Assembly (NCBI RefSeq): GCF_018131225.1
Contig: NZ_JAFCMM010000003.1
Coordinates: 62,001 to 126,000, forward strand
From: Bradyrhizobium sp. U87765 SZCCT0048
Lineage (GTDB): Bacteria > Pseudomonadota > Alphaproteobacteria > Rhizobiales > Xanthobacteraceae
Length of the DNA stretch: 64,000 nucleotides
Direction: 5' to 3'
Both the position numbers and the translations under genes were made by a program. This document shows, in pieces, positions 30,414 to 39,581 of this stretch. Under the pieces are notes generated by a model that worked only from the letters and a program-made list of their open reading frames with translations, searched no databases and was not told the DNA's origin. Positions within the stretch are counted from its first letter, which is position 1; the number at the start of each line of letters is the position of its first letter.

Positions 30414-31640
30414 TTAGGATGCCTTTGCGGCAATTTGAGGCAAGAGGGTGGCAGCGATATATCGCGCGCCATGGTCAACGGCGAGCGCGTCGTCAGCGGT
30501 CCGCGGTGCCTTCGCCGCACCGTCGGCCAGCGCCTTCTCAAGCGTCGCCTCGACCAGGCGGGCGATCATGCCGAACTCGATCTTGCGCGCGACGAAGGCG
30601 GCGACCGCGACCTCGTTGGCGGCATTATAGACCGTCGGCGCCCCGCCCCCGGCCCGCAGCGCGTCGAATGCCAGGCGCAGTCCCGGAAAGCGCTTGAGAT
30701 CAGGCACCTCGAACGTCAGCTGGCCGATGGCCGCGAGGTCGAGCCGCGCCGCCGGCCCGGGAATGCGGTCCGGCCAACCCAGGCAATGGGCGATCGGGGT
30801 CCGCATGTCGGGAGCACCGAGCTGCGCCACGACCGAACGGTCGGCGAACTCGACCATGCCGTGGATGATCGACTGCGGATGGACGAGCACGTCGATCTCG
30901 TCGGGCGTCAGCGCGAACAGGTGCGCAGCCTCGATCACCTCGAGGCCCTTGTTCATCATCGAGGCGGAATCGATCGTGATCTTCTGGCCCATCGACCAGT
31001 TCGGATGCTTGAGCGCCTGCTCGAGCGTCGCCTGTTCGATGGCCTCGACCGTCCACGTGCGGAACGGACCGCCAGACGCAGTGATGATGACGCGGGAGAG
31101 TTCCTCGCGATTGCCCGAGCTCAGGGCCTGGAACAGGGCGTTGTGTTCGGAATCCGCCGGCAGCACCTGGGCGCCCGCCGACACCGCGCGCTCCATGAAG
31201 ATCTCGCCGGCACAGACCAGGCATTCCTTGTTCGCCAGCGCGACGGTGGCGCCGCGGTCGACCGCCGCGAGCGCCGGCTTGAGGCCGGCCGCGCCGCTGA
31301 CGGCGGCCATCACCCAGTCGGCCGGCCGCGCCGCCGCCTCGATCACCGCGCCCTCGCCTGCGCCGCAGGCGATGCCGGTCCCGGACAGCGCCGACTTCAG
31401 CGCGTCGAACTTCGATTCGTCGGCGATGGCGGCAAAGCCGACCTCGAACTCACGGGCGAGCTTGGCCAGCGCCTCGACATTGCTGTGGGCCGTGACGGCC
31501 TCGACGCGGTAGCGGTCGCGACCACGGCGCAGCAGGTCCATGGTGCTGTCGCCGATCGATCCGGTCGCCCCGAGGACGGTGACCACACGCTCCCGCCGGG
31601 GCCGCGTCTGATCGAGAGTTTTCAAAGGTACCGCGCTCAT
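30414..31640 (-). CDS. dxr: 1-deoxy-D-xylulose-5-phosphate reductoisomerase
   Basis: A 408-residue enzyme of the MEP isoprenoid pathway. NADPH-binding VTVLGATGSIGDSTMDLL is near the N-terminus; ALANKECLVCAGEIFM, DSEHNALFQAL (metal site), SGGPFRTW and KITIDSASMMNKGLEVIEA complete the active site. The ATG at 31640 is chosen; a GTG at 31649 overlaps the cdsA stop and is possible. Its product feeds the polyprenyl carrier made by uppS nearby. Confidence 0.97.
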   Translation of the reverse strand: MSAVPLKTLDQTRPRRERVVTVLGATGSIGDSTMDLLRRGRDRYRVEAVTAHSNVEALAKLAREFEVGFAAIADESKFDALKSALSGTGIACGAGEGAVIEAAARPADWVMAAVSGAAGLKPALAAVDRGATVALANKECLVCAGEIFMERAVSAGAQVLPADSEHNALFQALSSGNREELSRVIITASGGPFRTWTVEAIEQATLEQALKHPNWSMGQKITIDSASMMNKGLEVIEAAHLFALTPDEIDVLVHPQSIIHGMVEFADRSVVAQLGAPDMRTPIAHCLGWPDRIPGPAARLDLAAIGQLTFEVPDLKRFPGLRLAFDALRAGGGAPTVYNAANEVAVAAFVARKIEFGMIARLVEATLEKALADGAAKAPRTADDALAVDHGARYIAATLLPQIAAKAS

Positions 31641-31645
31641 CGTCC

Positions 31646-32500
31646 TCACCAAACCATAAGACCGCGGCCGACGCCATCGATACCGCCGCGCAAGGCCCCG
31701 ACCAGCGCTGCGAAAACGATCGCCGCGACAAAGCCGTCGAGCCGGTCAAGCAATCCGCCATGGCCCGGGATGATGTGGCTGGAATCCTTCACCCCGAACG
31801 TGCGTTTGACTGCCGATTCAAACAGATCGCCAAGCTGCGAGACCACCGAGAGCACACTGGCGAGCGCCAGCAGCGGCCCCATGCGGCCAAGGCCCAGCAC
31901 CGCAAATACAGCTGCGACAACAAGACTGCCGACGAGCCCGCCGATCGCGCCCGCCCAGGTCTTCTTGGGGCTGACCCGCGGCCACAGCTTCGGCCCGCCG
32001 ATTCCCCGCCCGGCGAAATAGCCGCCGATGTCGGTGACCCAGACCACCAGCAGCACGAACATCAGCGCCAGAAACCCCGTCTCTGCATCGCCCCGGACGA
32101 GATCCGAAGCGACGAGCGCGCAGGCGGCATAGGCAAGGCCGGTGGCCGCCCACACCCGCCGTTCTCCGCCGGCAATGGCGACGACGACGAGGCCCGCAGC
32201 CATCACGGCCGCGGCGACCGCAATCCAGTGGACCATGCACAGGCCGCCGACCAGCAGCGCCACGACGCCGGCGACCAGCACGGCCGTGTTGCGCGCCGCG
32301 CCGACGATCGTCAGCCATTCGACATAGAGACCAACGGCTGCGGCCAGCACCAGGAGGGCCCATAGCCAGCCGCCGAGATAGGCGATGCCGACAGTCAGCG
32401 GGGCCAGCACGACCGCGGCGGCGACACGCATCAGGAGATTGCGCCCGCCCTGCTCGCCGCCTGCCACGGGCGCGACGTTGTCCTTCGGCACGCGGCTCAC
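31646..32500 (-). CDS. cdsA: Phosphatidate cytidylyltransferase
   Basis: A 284-residue polytopic inner-membrane enzyme that forms CDP-diacylglycerol from phosphatidate and CTP. The signature is near the C-terminus: KRTFGVKDSSHIIPGHGGLLDRLDG, with VTDIGGYFAGRGIGGPKLWP and SPKKTWAGAIGG before it. Translation probably begins at GTG 32500 (read MSRVPKDNV), which overlaps the uppS stop in a GTGA junction. Longer frames upstream are shadows of uppS. Confidence 0.95.
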   Translation of the reverse strand: MSRVPKDNVAPVAGGEQGGRNLLMRVAAAVVLAPLTVGIAYLGGWLWALLVLAAAVGLYVEWLTIVGAARNTAVLVAGVVALLVGGLCMVHWIAVAAAVMAAGLVVVAIAGGERRVWAATGLAYAACALVASDLVRGDAETGFLALMFVLLVVWVTDIGGYFAGRGIGGPKLWPRVSPKKTWAGAIGGLVGSLVVAAVFAVLGLGRMGPLLALASVLSVVSQLGDLFESAVKRTFGVKDSSHIIPGHGGLLDRLDGFVAAIVFAALVGALRGGIDGVGRGLMVW

Positions 32501-33255
32501 GATCCGGTCTTGGCGGCAAGGCCGCCGAAGCGCCGCTCGCGCCGGGCGTATTCGGCGATGGCGCCTTCGAGCGCTGCACGATCGAAATCGGGCCAGTGGA
32601 TCGGCACGAACACCAGCTCGCTGTAGGCGGCCTGCCACATCAGGAAGTTGGACAGGCGCTGCTCGCCGCTGGTGCGGATGATCAGGTCGGGATCGGGCAG
32701 ATCCGGCGCATCGAGGTTCTGGGTGATCGCCTCTTCGGTGATGCTGTCGACGCTGCGGCGCCCCTCGGCCACCTCGCGCGCGAGGCGCTGGGCCGCGCGC
32801 GCAATCTCATGCCGCGAGCCGTAGTTGAACGCGACGACGAGCGTCAGAGCGGTATTGGCCCGGGTCAGCTCCTCCGCTTCGGCGAGCAGCGCACGAATGT
32901 CCTGCTCGAGCCCCTCGCGCTCGCCGATCACGCGCACGCGCACGCCATCGCGATGCAGCGAGGCGAGGTCGTTGCGGATGAAACGGCGCAGCAGGCCGAA
33001 CAGGTCGCCGATCTCGGTCGCCGGCCGCGACCAGTTCTCGGAACTGAACGAAAAAATCGTCAGATAGGAAATGCCGAGGTCGTTCGCGGCGCGAACCACG
33101 CGGCGCAGCGCCTCGACGCCGCGGCGATGCCCCTCGCCGCGCGGCAGGCCGCGCGCCGCGGCCCAACGGCCGTTGCCATCCATGATGATCGCCACGTGCC
33201 GCGGCGCATCTTGCCGGGCCGGCTCATCGGAATGGGACGAAACGGCGTTGGACAT
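32497..33255 (-). CDS. uppS: Isoprenyl transferase (undecaprenyl diphosphate synthase)
   Basis: A 252-residue cis-prenyltransferase that makes the C55 lipid carrier for peptidoglycan and O-antigen. The motif HVAIIMDGNGRWAAARGLPR carries the catalytic Asp; GHRRGVEALRRVV, LTIFSFSSENWSRP and DLIIRTSGEQRLSNFLMWQ are also standard. It follows frr after 11 bases and overlaps cdsA, so the run is likely one transcript. Confidence 0.97.
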   Translation of the reverse strand: MSNAVSSHSDEPARQDAPRHVAIIMDGNGRWAAARGLPRGEGHRRGVEALRRVVRAANDLGISYLTIFSFSSENWSRPATEIGDLFGLLRRFIRNDLASLHRDGVRVRVIGEREGLEQDIRALLAEAEELTRANTALTLVVAFNYGSRHEIARAAQRLAREVAEGRRSVDSITEEAITQNLDAPDLPDPDLIIRTSGEQRLSNFLMWQAAYSELVFVPIHWPDFDRAALEGAIAEYARRERRFGGLAAKTGS

Positions 33256-33266
33256 CGCGTGCAGCC

Positions 33267-33830
33267 TCAGACCGTGAGGATTTCCTTTTCCTTGGTGGCA
33301 AGGAGCTGATCGATCTCCGCGATCGTCGCATCCGTCGCCTTCTGGATGTCGTTGCCGAAACGCTCCTGATCGTCCTCGGAGATTTCGTGGTTCTTCTCGA
33401 GCTTCTTGACGGTGTCGAGGCCGTCACGGCGCACGTGGCGCACGGCAACGCGCGCGGCTTCGGCGTACTTGTGGGCGACCTTCACGAGCTCCTTGCGGCG
33501 CTCCTGGTTGAGCTCGGGAATGCGCAGGCGCAGCACCTGGCCTTCGGTGGCCGGCGACAGGCCGAGGTTGGAGTTGACGATCGCCTTCTCCACCGCGTGC
33601 ACCATGGACTTGTCCCACACCTGCACCGACAAAAGGCGCGGCTCGGGCACGCTGACGGTCGCGAGCTGATTGAGCGGCATGTGGCTGCCATACGCCTCGA
33701 CCTGCACAGGCTCCAGCATCGACGCCGAAGCGCGGCCGGTGCGCAAGCCGCCGAGTTCGTGCTTCAGCGATTGGGTCGCGCCCTGCATGCGGCGCTTCAA
33801 TTCGTTGAGATCGAAAGTCCCGGTTGCCAT
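33267..33830 (-). CDS. frr: Ribosome recycling factor
   Basis: A 187-residue factor that splits post-termination ribosomes with EF-G. Conserved stretches are ELGGLRTGRASASMLEPVQVEAYG, LSVQVWDKSMVHAVEKAI, LRLRIPELNQERRKELVK and AVRHVRRDGLD. The start ATG 33830 (MATGTFDLNELKRRMQGA) is chosen; a further in-frame extension is unlikely. Order pyrH-frr-uppS-cdsA is the common bacterial order. Confidence 0.98.
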   Translation of the reverse strand: MATGTFDLNELKRRMQGATQSLKHELGGLRTGRASASMLEPVQVEAYGSHMPLNQLATVSVPEPRLLSVQVWDKSMVHAVEKAIVNSNLGLSPATEGQVLRLRIPELNQERRKELVKVAHKYAEAARVAVRHVRRDGLDTVKKLEKNHEISEDDQERFGNDIQKATDATIAEIDQLLATKEKEILTV

Positions 33831-33899
33831 GGTCGTTGTCCTCTGATCGAAAATTCGTCGAGCCGGCCGCACCTCGAGGCGCGGCCATGCGAGCGTCGC

Positions 33900-34616
33900 C
33901 TAGCCTGCGACGATGGTTCCCCGGCCGCCTCCGCTGAGAATCGCCCCGATGGAGCCGGGCTCGGCGATTGAGAACACGATGATAGGCACCCCGGTTTCGC
34001 GGGCAAGAGCGAACGCCGTCGCATCCATGACCTTATACCCGCCTTCCAGCGCCTGCGAATGCGTCAGGCGCTCGAAACGCTTGGCGGCGGGGTCGGTCTT
34101 GGGGTCGGCGCTGTAGACGCCATCGACGTTGGTGGCCTTGAGCACGGCCTGCGCACCGATCTCTCCGGCGCGCAGCACGGCCGTGGTGTCGGTGGTGAAG
34201 AACGGATTGCCGGTGCCGCCTCCGAGCAGCACGATGCGGCCTTCGGACAGCGCCAGATTGGCCGCGGCACGGGTAAAAAGTTCGCTGACTTCGGGCATCA
34301 CGAACGCCGACAGTGTCCGGGCCGCCTGCCCCTTGCGCTCCAGCGCCGCTTCGAGCGCGAGGCAGTTCATCATGGTCGCCAGCATGCCCATGGTGTCCCC
34401 GGTGGGGCGCGACACGCCACGGTTCGAGACTTCCACGCCGCGGAAGATATTCCCGCCGCCGATCACGACGGCGATCTCGATGCCGAGCGCGCGGGCGGCG
34501 ATCAGGTCGCCGGCGACACGGTCGATGGTGGGCTGGTCGATTCCGAAAGGCTGCGGTCCGGCCAGATACTCGCCGGAGAGCTTGACCACGACACGACGAT
34601 AAACCGGCTCACCCAT
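33900..34616 (-). CDS. pyrH: Uridylate kinase
   Basis: A 238-residue UMP kinase of the amino-acid-kinase fold. Motifs: RVVVKLSGEYLAG, EIAVVIGGGNIFRG, MGMLATMMNCLALEAAL, GGTGNPFFTTDTTAVLRA and ATNVDGVYSADPK. The ATG at 34616 (MGEPVYRRVVVKL) matches the family start. It follows tsf after a terminator-like hairpin (34710-34747), so it may have its own promoter in the 34617-34709 gap. Confidence 0.97.
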   Translation of the reverse strand: MGEPVYRRVVVKLSGEYLAGPQPFGIDQPTIDRVAGDLIAARALGIEIAVVIGGGNIFRGVEVSNRGVSRPTGDTMGMLATMMNCLALEAALERKGQAARTLSAFVMPEVSELFTRAAANLALSEGRIVLLGGGTGNPFFTTDTTAVLRAGEIGAQAVLKATNVDGVYSADPKTDPAAKRFERLTHSQALEGGYKVMDATAFALARETGVPIIVFSIAEPGSIGAILSGGGRGTIVAG

Positions 34617-34709
34617 GGTGCGCTCCCCTTCGGGCGGATCCAGCCGAAGCCGGCAAAACATCCTACCCGAACAACTAGATAAAGCGACGCGTCCGATTCA
34701 AGGCCGTTG

Positions 34710-34747
34710 CATCAAACAACAATGGCGGCCCTTGCGGGGCCGCCATT
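34710..34747 (-). terminator. Intrinsic terminator after tsf
   Basis: On the minus strand a perfect 11-bp stem (AATGGCGGCCC, arms 34737-34747 and 34721-34731, loop of five) is followed by TTGTTGTTTG. It lies 10 bases past the tsf stop. Confidence 0.75.
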
Positions 34748-34756
34748 GCCCTGGGA

Positions 34757-35683
34757 TCAGCTCTGTCCGGCGGCTGCGGCGACCTCGGCGGCGAAATCGG
34801 ATTCCTGCTTCTCGATTCCCTCGCCCAGAGCATAGCGCACGAAGCCGGTGATTTTCACCGGTCCACCGACCTTGCCCTCCGCTTCCTTCACCGCCTGCGC
34901 CACCGACTTGCCGGTGTCGTGGATAAAGGCCTGCTCAAGCAGGCAGACTTCCTTGTAGTAGGTCTTCAGACCCGACTCGACGATCTTCTCGATCACGTTG
35001 TCCGGCTTGCCCTGCTGACGGTACTTGTCGGCGAGCACGTCCTTCTCACGGCGCACCACCTCGGGATCGAGGCCGGCAGCCTCGAGCGCAGCCGGGTTCG
35101 CCGCCGCGATGTGCATCGCGATCTGGCGGCCGAGCGCGGAGAGCTCGTCGGCCTGGCCGGGCGACTCCAGCGCAACAATCACGCCGAGCTTGCCGAGACC
35201 GTCGGTGACGGCATTGTGCAGGTAGCTCGCCACCACGCCCTGCCCGACGGACAGCGCAGCGGCACGGCGCAGCGTCATGTTCTCGCCGATGGTCGCAATC
35301 GCGTCGGCGATCGCCGTCTCGACGGTGGCGCTGCCGACCTTGGCGGCCTTGATCGCCTCGATGTCGGTGGTGCCGGAATGAAGCGCGACCTGGCCGATCA
35401 TCTTGACGAGGCCCTGGAACTGGTCGTTACGGGCGACGAAGTCGGTCTCGGAATTCACCTCGACCAGCACGCCCTTGGTGCCCTCGACGATCGCGCCGAT
35501 CAGGCCCTCGGCCGCGACGCGGCCAGCCTTCTTGGCAGCCTTCGACAGGCCCTTCTTGCGCAGCCAGTCGACCGCCGCATCCATGTCGCCAGCGGTCTCG
35601 TTGAGTGCCTGCTTACAGTCCATCATGCCAGCGCCGGTCTTGTCGCGCAGCTCCTTGACCAGTGCAGCCGTAATCGTTGCCAT
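34757..35683 (-). CDS. tsf: Elongation factor Ts
   Basis: A 308-residue nucleotide-exchange factor for EF-Tu. The N-terminus MATITAALVKELRDKTGAGMMDCKQAL is diagnostic; VNSETDFVARNDQFQGLV and the TDFV motif contact EF-Tu. The C-terminal domains are complete. ATG 35683 is chosen over a long upstream extension. The gene lies between rpsB and pyrH; a perfect hairpin in the rpsB-tsf gap may set the ratio of the two products. Confidence 0.98.
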   Translation of the reverse strand: MATITAALVKELRDKTGAGMMDCKQALNETAGDMDAAVDWLRKKGLSKAAKKAGRVAAEGLIGAIVEGTKGVLVEVNSETDFVARNDQFQGLVKMIGQVALHSGTTDIEAIKAAKVGSATVETAIADAIATIGENMTLRRAAALSVGQGVVASYLHNAVTDGLGKLGVIVALESPGQADELSALGRQIAMHIAAANPAALEAAGLDPEVVRREKDVLADKYRQQGKPDNVIEKIVESGLKTYYKEVCLLEQAFIHDTGKSVAQAVKEAEGKVGGPVKITGFVRYALGEGIEKQESDFAAEVAAAAGQS

Positions 35684-35830
35684 CTTGAATATCCTTGTGT
35701 CTGCGAACGCCGCCCGCCCGACGGCGACCATCAACGACGTCACGTCCCGAATCGGAAATGCAGCGGACCTGCGAAGCGGGACACTAGCCGGCCAGTATGT
35801 CCTGGCCGCGAAATCAGCTTCAAAGCCGAT

Positions 35831-35856
35831 CCGGGATGGCCACAGGGCCATCCCGG
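35831..35856 (-). promoter_or_regulatory. Intercistronic hairpin between rpsB and tsf (possible attenuator)
   Basis: A perfect 11-bp inverted repeat, CCGGGATGGCC (35831-35841) with its complement at 35846-35856 and a 4-base loop, lies 19 bases after the rpsB stop. No T-run follows on the minus strand. Partial termination or RNA processing between rpsB and tsf would fit. Confidence 0.55.
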
Positions 35857-35875
35857 AGATTTCGGCTTGAGATCG

Positions 35876-36868
35876 TTACTCCGCTTCCGCGGTCAGTTCC
35901 TTGGCCTTGACGACCCAGCTGTCGGCACGACCCGGCAGGCCAACCTGCTCGCCAATGTGGTGAGCGGTGTCGTGGTCGAGCTCGGCGAGCTGCCAGTAGT
36001 GGAAGATGCCGAGGTCGTTGAGCTTCTTCTCGATCGCGCCGGACACGCCGGTGAGCTTCTTGAGATCGTCGGCAACGCCGCGCGGACCGGGCAGCCCCTG
36101 GAAACCGCCCTCGGCGGCCGGCAGCTCTTCCTGGGCCGGATTGGCCAGCGCACCGATGTCGATGCCCGCATCGCCCTGCGCACGGGAAATGCCGTCGATC
36201 GCGGCGCGCGCGATCAGGTCGCAGTACAGGCTGATGGCACGGCCAGCGTCGTCGTTACCCGGAACGACGTAGGTGATGCCCTTCGGATCGCAGTTGGTGT
36301 CGACGATCGCCGCCACCGGAATGTTGAGGCGCTGGGCCTCCTGGATCGCGATGTCTTCCTTGTTGGTATCGATCACGAAGATCAGGTCGGGCAGACCGCC
36401 CATGTCCTTGATGCCGCCGAGCGAGCGATCGAGCTTGTCGCGCTCGCGCTGCAGGTCGAGGCGCTCCTTCTTGGTGTAGGCCTGGCTCTCGGACGAGGCG
36501 AGCATCTCCTCGAGATGACGCAGGCGCTTGATCGAACCGGAAATGGTCTTCCAGTTGGTCAGCGTGCCACCGAGCCAGCGCGAGTTGACGAAGTACTGCG
36601 CCGAGCGCTTGGCGGCATCGGCAACGCCGTCCTGCGCCGAACGCTTGGTGCCGACGAACAGGATACGGCCGCCGCGGGCGACGGTGTCGCTCACCGCCTG
36701 CAGCGCACGGTGCAGCAGCGGCACGGTCTGCGCGAGGTCGATGATGTGGATGTTGTTGCGGGTGCCGAAGATGTAATCCTGCATCTTCGGATTCCAGCGA
36801 TGGGCCTGGTGGCCAAAGTGAACGCCGGCTTCGAGCAGCTGACGCATCGAGAAATCAGGAATCGACAT
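35876..36868 (-). CDS. rpsB: 30S ribosomal protein S2 (with C-terminal extension)
   Basis: A 330-residue S2; the usual bacterial length is about 240-260. The S2 core begins MSIPDFSMRQLLEAGVHFGHQ and contains HIIDLAQTVPLL, SRWLGGTLTNWKTI and PDLIFVIDTNKEDIAIQEA. After the core, residues about 225-330 add an acidic, Gly-rich linker and a segment with KKLTGVSGAIEKKLNDLGI, resembling a helix-hairpin-helix-type domain. ATG 36868 is used. A strong upstream promoter lies at 36980-37008. Confidence 0.96.
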   Translation of the reverse strand: MSIPDFSMRQLLEAGVHFGHQAHRWNPKMQDYIFGTRNNIHIIDLAQTVPLLHRALQAVSDTVARGGRILFVGTKRSAQDGVADAAKRSAQYFVNSRWLGGTLTNWKTISGSIKRLRHLEEMLASSESQAYTKKERLDLQRERDKLDRSLGGIKDMGGLPDLIFVIDTNKEDIAIQEAQRLNIPVAAIVDTNCDPKGITYVVPGNDDAGRAISLYCDLIARAAIDGISRAQGDAGIDIGALANPAQEELPAAEGGFQGLPGPRGVADDLKKLTGVSGAIEKKLNDLGIFHYWQLAELDHDTAHHIGEQVGLPGRADSWVVKAKELTAEAE

Positions 36869-36979
36869 TTTGGTATTCTCCGGTTGGTTCCTCCGGAAAC
36901 GTGTGAGCATAACGAGCCTCGCGGCCCGGATGCCACCGGACGGCCTTCAAAGCCATGTTTCCGTGTGAGATGGCGCGCT

Positions 36980-37008
36980 GTATAGCGGCGCCTCCGCCGC
37001 AACGCAAG
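36980..37008 (-). promoter_or_regulatory. Predicted promoter of rpsB
   Basis: On the minus strand CTTGCG (37003-37008) and CTATAC (36980-36985) are 17 bases apart, close to the alphaproteobacterial CTTGAC-N17-CTATAT type. The implied leader to the rpsB start is about 105 bases. Confidence 0.65.
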
Positions 37009-37099
37009 GATTTCCCGTCACAATCGGGCCCGGCCGGCCCGGAAACGGCCCGGCCGGATCCCCGTGAGGGAACCCGGCCGGGGGGACGCGATCAGCTTG

Positions 37100-39427
37100 T
37101 CAGCACTTGGGCTGGTTCGGCGGACACCTCTTGGGCGCGGGCCGCGGCGGCGGAGCTGGACGCGGTGCCGGCGGACGGGCGACCTGGGGCGCCGGACGCG
37201 GCGGCGGAGCGACCCGCGGCGGCGGTGCCGGCCTGGGGGGCGGAGCCGGCCGGGCCACCGGCGCAGGGCGCGGCGGCGGGGCGGCACGCTGGGGGGCCGG
37301 ACGTGGTGGTGGCGCCGGTCGCTGGACCTGCGGCCTCGGCTGAGCCTGTGGCCTTGGCTGGGCCTGCGGCCGAACCGGTGCCTGCACCGACGGGCGGACA
37401 GGCGTCGGCGCAGTCACGGCCGGCTTCGGTCCGGGACCCTGCCCCCCCGGGCGCCCTGCAACCGGCGGGCGAGGCTCTCCGCTGGGCGGAGCACCGGCCG
37501 TGGCCGGCGGATGGGGCGGCGTCGCTCCGGCCGGCGGTGTCGGGCCCGGCCCCGGTCCGGGGTGAGCCTGCTGGGCCGGCAGGGTCGCGTTGGGATGCTG
37601 CATCGCCGCACCACCCGCCGGGCCACCCGTCCCCGGAGGCGGCGGTGGCGCGCCCTTGGTGCCGGGAACCGGCAGGGCATTGGCCTTGGGCAACGCCGTG
37701 CTTGGCGTCACATTAGGCGTCACCGCGGGCACGCCGCCCGGCGCGCTGGTCGGCTGCGGCGCGGTCCCCGGACCGCCGGGACGCGCGGCCGGATTGATCG
37801 ACGCACTTGGCGGCGGCGGCAGCTTGCCCTGCTGGATCAGCGAAGCCCGCTGCATCGCCGCTCCCGGCAGCGTCGGCCCGAGGCCAGGCCGAACTGCAGC
37901 TTGTCCCGGACCGCCCGGGCCACCAGGCGCGCCGACAGGCGCCCCCGGAGGCGGCGCGCCGGGAGCCCCCGGCGCAGGACGGTTGTTGATCACGGTGTTG
38001 ATGATCGTGGTGTTGTGGATGTTGTTGAAGATGATGTTGTTCGGCGGCGGCGCGACATACACCGGCGGCCGGACATAGACCGGGATCGGCACGAAGAACG
38101 GCTGCGGCAGCACGAACAGTCCGATCGGCGGCGGCGGTGGCGGCAGCACCACGAAGTCCGGCGGCGGCGGCGGCAGGAAGAACACCGGCGGCGGCGGCGG
38201 CGGCGCGAAATCGAACACCGGATCGCTGAACATCAGCACCGGCCGGTCGACATAGACGACCTCGTCCGGCGGCGGCGGCGGCACGTCGTAGTCCATCACC
38301 GTGAAGGTCTGCGGCGGCTCGAGCGGCGCGGTGAGAATGGCGAGACGGCGGCGCGCGTCCCCGGCATGCGGCCCGCGCGGATAGCGCCGCAGATACGACC
38401 AGTACGCGTCCGGCGTATCGGCACGGTAGCTGCGCCGCCACGTGATGGCCTCGCGCCGCGCGGCGACGATCGCCCTCACCCGCTTCGCCAGCGGATCAGT
38501 CGGATAGGCGGCGAGGAAGTCTTCATAGCCCTGCAGCGTGTCACGCTCGAGCGCGGCGGCATAGGCATCCTGCACGCCGAGGTCGCGGATCGGGCGGTCG
38601 CGCATCGCCATCGCCTGATCCGGCGGCGCGGCGGCCGGCGCGTCGGGAGCACGATCGAAGAAGGAGAACTGCAGATCGGCCTTCTGCGCATTCCACGGCA
38701 CCTGCGCGCCCTTGCTCGCCTCGTTGACGCGCAGCCGCAGGCGGTTGAACAGCTCCGACAGCGGCAGCCCGCCGGTGCGGATCATCTCGGCGAGCGACTG
38801 CGCGTAGATGCCGTAGGAGCCCTGCTCCGGCGGCGCGACCGTGCCAGGGGCAGCATTGAACGCGATCAGGGTGTTGGGATCGGGCTCGACCAAAGCAAGG
38901 CCGCTGGCGATCGGCTGGCCGCCCTCGACGAACGGCTGCTGCCGCGCGAGGTCCAGCACCACGATGTTGGCCTTGAGCGGCAACGCCGCGAGCTGGCGCA
39001 CATAGTCGCTGATGCGCAGGCCTTCGGTCGGGATGTCGGTGTCGCGCGTGACGTTGGAATCGACCGGGATGAAATAGTTCTCGCCGGCGAGTTGCACGCC
39101 ATAGCCGGCCAGATAGATCATCGCCACCGTGTCCGGACCGGACGTCTCCGCCTTCTGCACGAAGTCGCGGAAACTCTTGCGCAGGGTATCGCCGTCGAGG
39201 TCTCGCGCACCGGTCACGTCGAAGCCGGCAGCCTGCAGGGTCTGGGCGATCAGGCCGGCATCGTTGGCCGCGGTCGCGAGCGGCGAACGGGCATAGGCGC
39301 CGTCGCCAACCACCAGCGCGATCCGCTTCTGCTGTTGCTGGGCGAAGGCCGGCGGCGACAGGCCCGGCCACGCCAGCGCAAGGATGAGACAGGCCGAGAC
39401 GACGGAAAGGACGCGGGCGAGCGGCAT
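37100..39427 (-). CDS. Caspase-fold (peptidase C14-like) secreted protein with long Pro-rich tail, catalytic residues lost
   Basis: About 775 residues from ATG 39427, with a signal peptide (MPLARVLSVVSACLILALAW to PAFAQ). Residues 34-290 look like a caspase domain (KRIALVVGDGAYARSPLATA, AANDAGLIAQTLQAAGFDVT). The catalytic His of the usual YYAGHG is Tyr (YLAGYG, Y109) and the Cys of the usual DACR is Ala (DLARQQPF, A161), so it should be inactive as a protease. After a linker, a TPR-like helical stretch (LQGYEDFLAAYPTDPLAKRV) leads to about 400 residues of Pro/Ala/Gly-rich repeats, ending CPPNQPKC. Probably an envelope scaffold or binding protein; the function is unknown. Confidence 0.85.
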   Translation of the reverse strand: MPLARVLSVVSACLILALAWPGLSPPAFAQQQQKRIALVVGDGAYARSPLATAANDAGLIAQTLQAAGFDVTGARDLDGDTLRKSFRDFVQKAETSGPDTVAMIYLAGYGVQLAGENYFIPVDSNVTRDTDIPTEGLRISDYVRQLAALPLKANIVVLDLARQQPFVEGGQPIASGLALVEPDPNTLIAFNAAPGTVAPPEQGSYGIYAQSLAEMIRTGGLPLSELFNRLRLRVNEASKGAQVPWNAQKADLQFSFFDRAPDAPAAAPPDQAMAMRDRPIRDLGVQDAYAAALERDTLQGYEDFLAAYPTDPLAKRVRAIVAARREAITWRRSYRADTPDAYWSYLRRYPRGPHAGDARRRLAILTAPLEPPQTFTVMDYDVPPPPPDEVVYVDRPVLMFSDPVFDFAPPPPPPVFFLPPPPPDFVVLPPPPPPIGLFVLPQPFFVPIPVYVRPPVYVAPPPNNIIFNNIHNTTIINTVINNRPAPGAPGAPPPGAPVGAPGGPGGPGQAAVRPGLGPTLPGAAMQRASLIQQGKLPPPPSASINPAARPGGPGTAPQPTSAPGGVPAVTPNVTPSTALPKANALPVPGTKGAPPPPPGTGGPAGGAAMQHPNATLPAQQAHPGPGPGPTPPAGATPPHPPATAGAPPSGEPRPPVAGRPGGQGPGPKPAVTAPTPVRPSVQAPVRPQAQPRPQAQPRPQVQRPAPPPRPAPQRAAPPPRPAPVARPAPPPRPAPPPRVAPPPRPAPQVARPPAPRPAPPPRPAPKRCPPNQPKC

Positions 39428-39500
39428 GGCTTTTCTTCCCGGTGGTTTGAGTCTGCGATCCCCACATTGAGCGAGGCGCAAACTGAACACCAGTTGAACG

Positions 39501-39535
39501 AAAAGCACCACCGCCATCGCAAACCCGCATGGCGG
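39501..39535 (-). terminator. Possible terminator after dnaE
   Basis: Minus-strand CCGCCAT/ATGGCGG stem (39529-39535 with 39511-39517, 11-base loop) followed by TGGTGCTTTTCGTTC. It lies about 45 bases past the dnaE stop. The stem is short and the T-run broken, so this is a weak call. Confidence 0.4.
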
Positions 39536-39581
39536 CACGGCAGCCGCGGCCAGACGAACGCCCTGCCCGGTCTGGCCGGCG

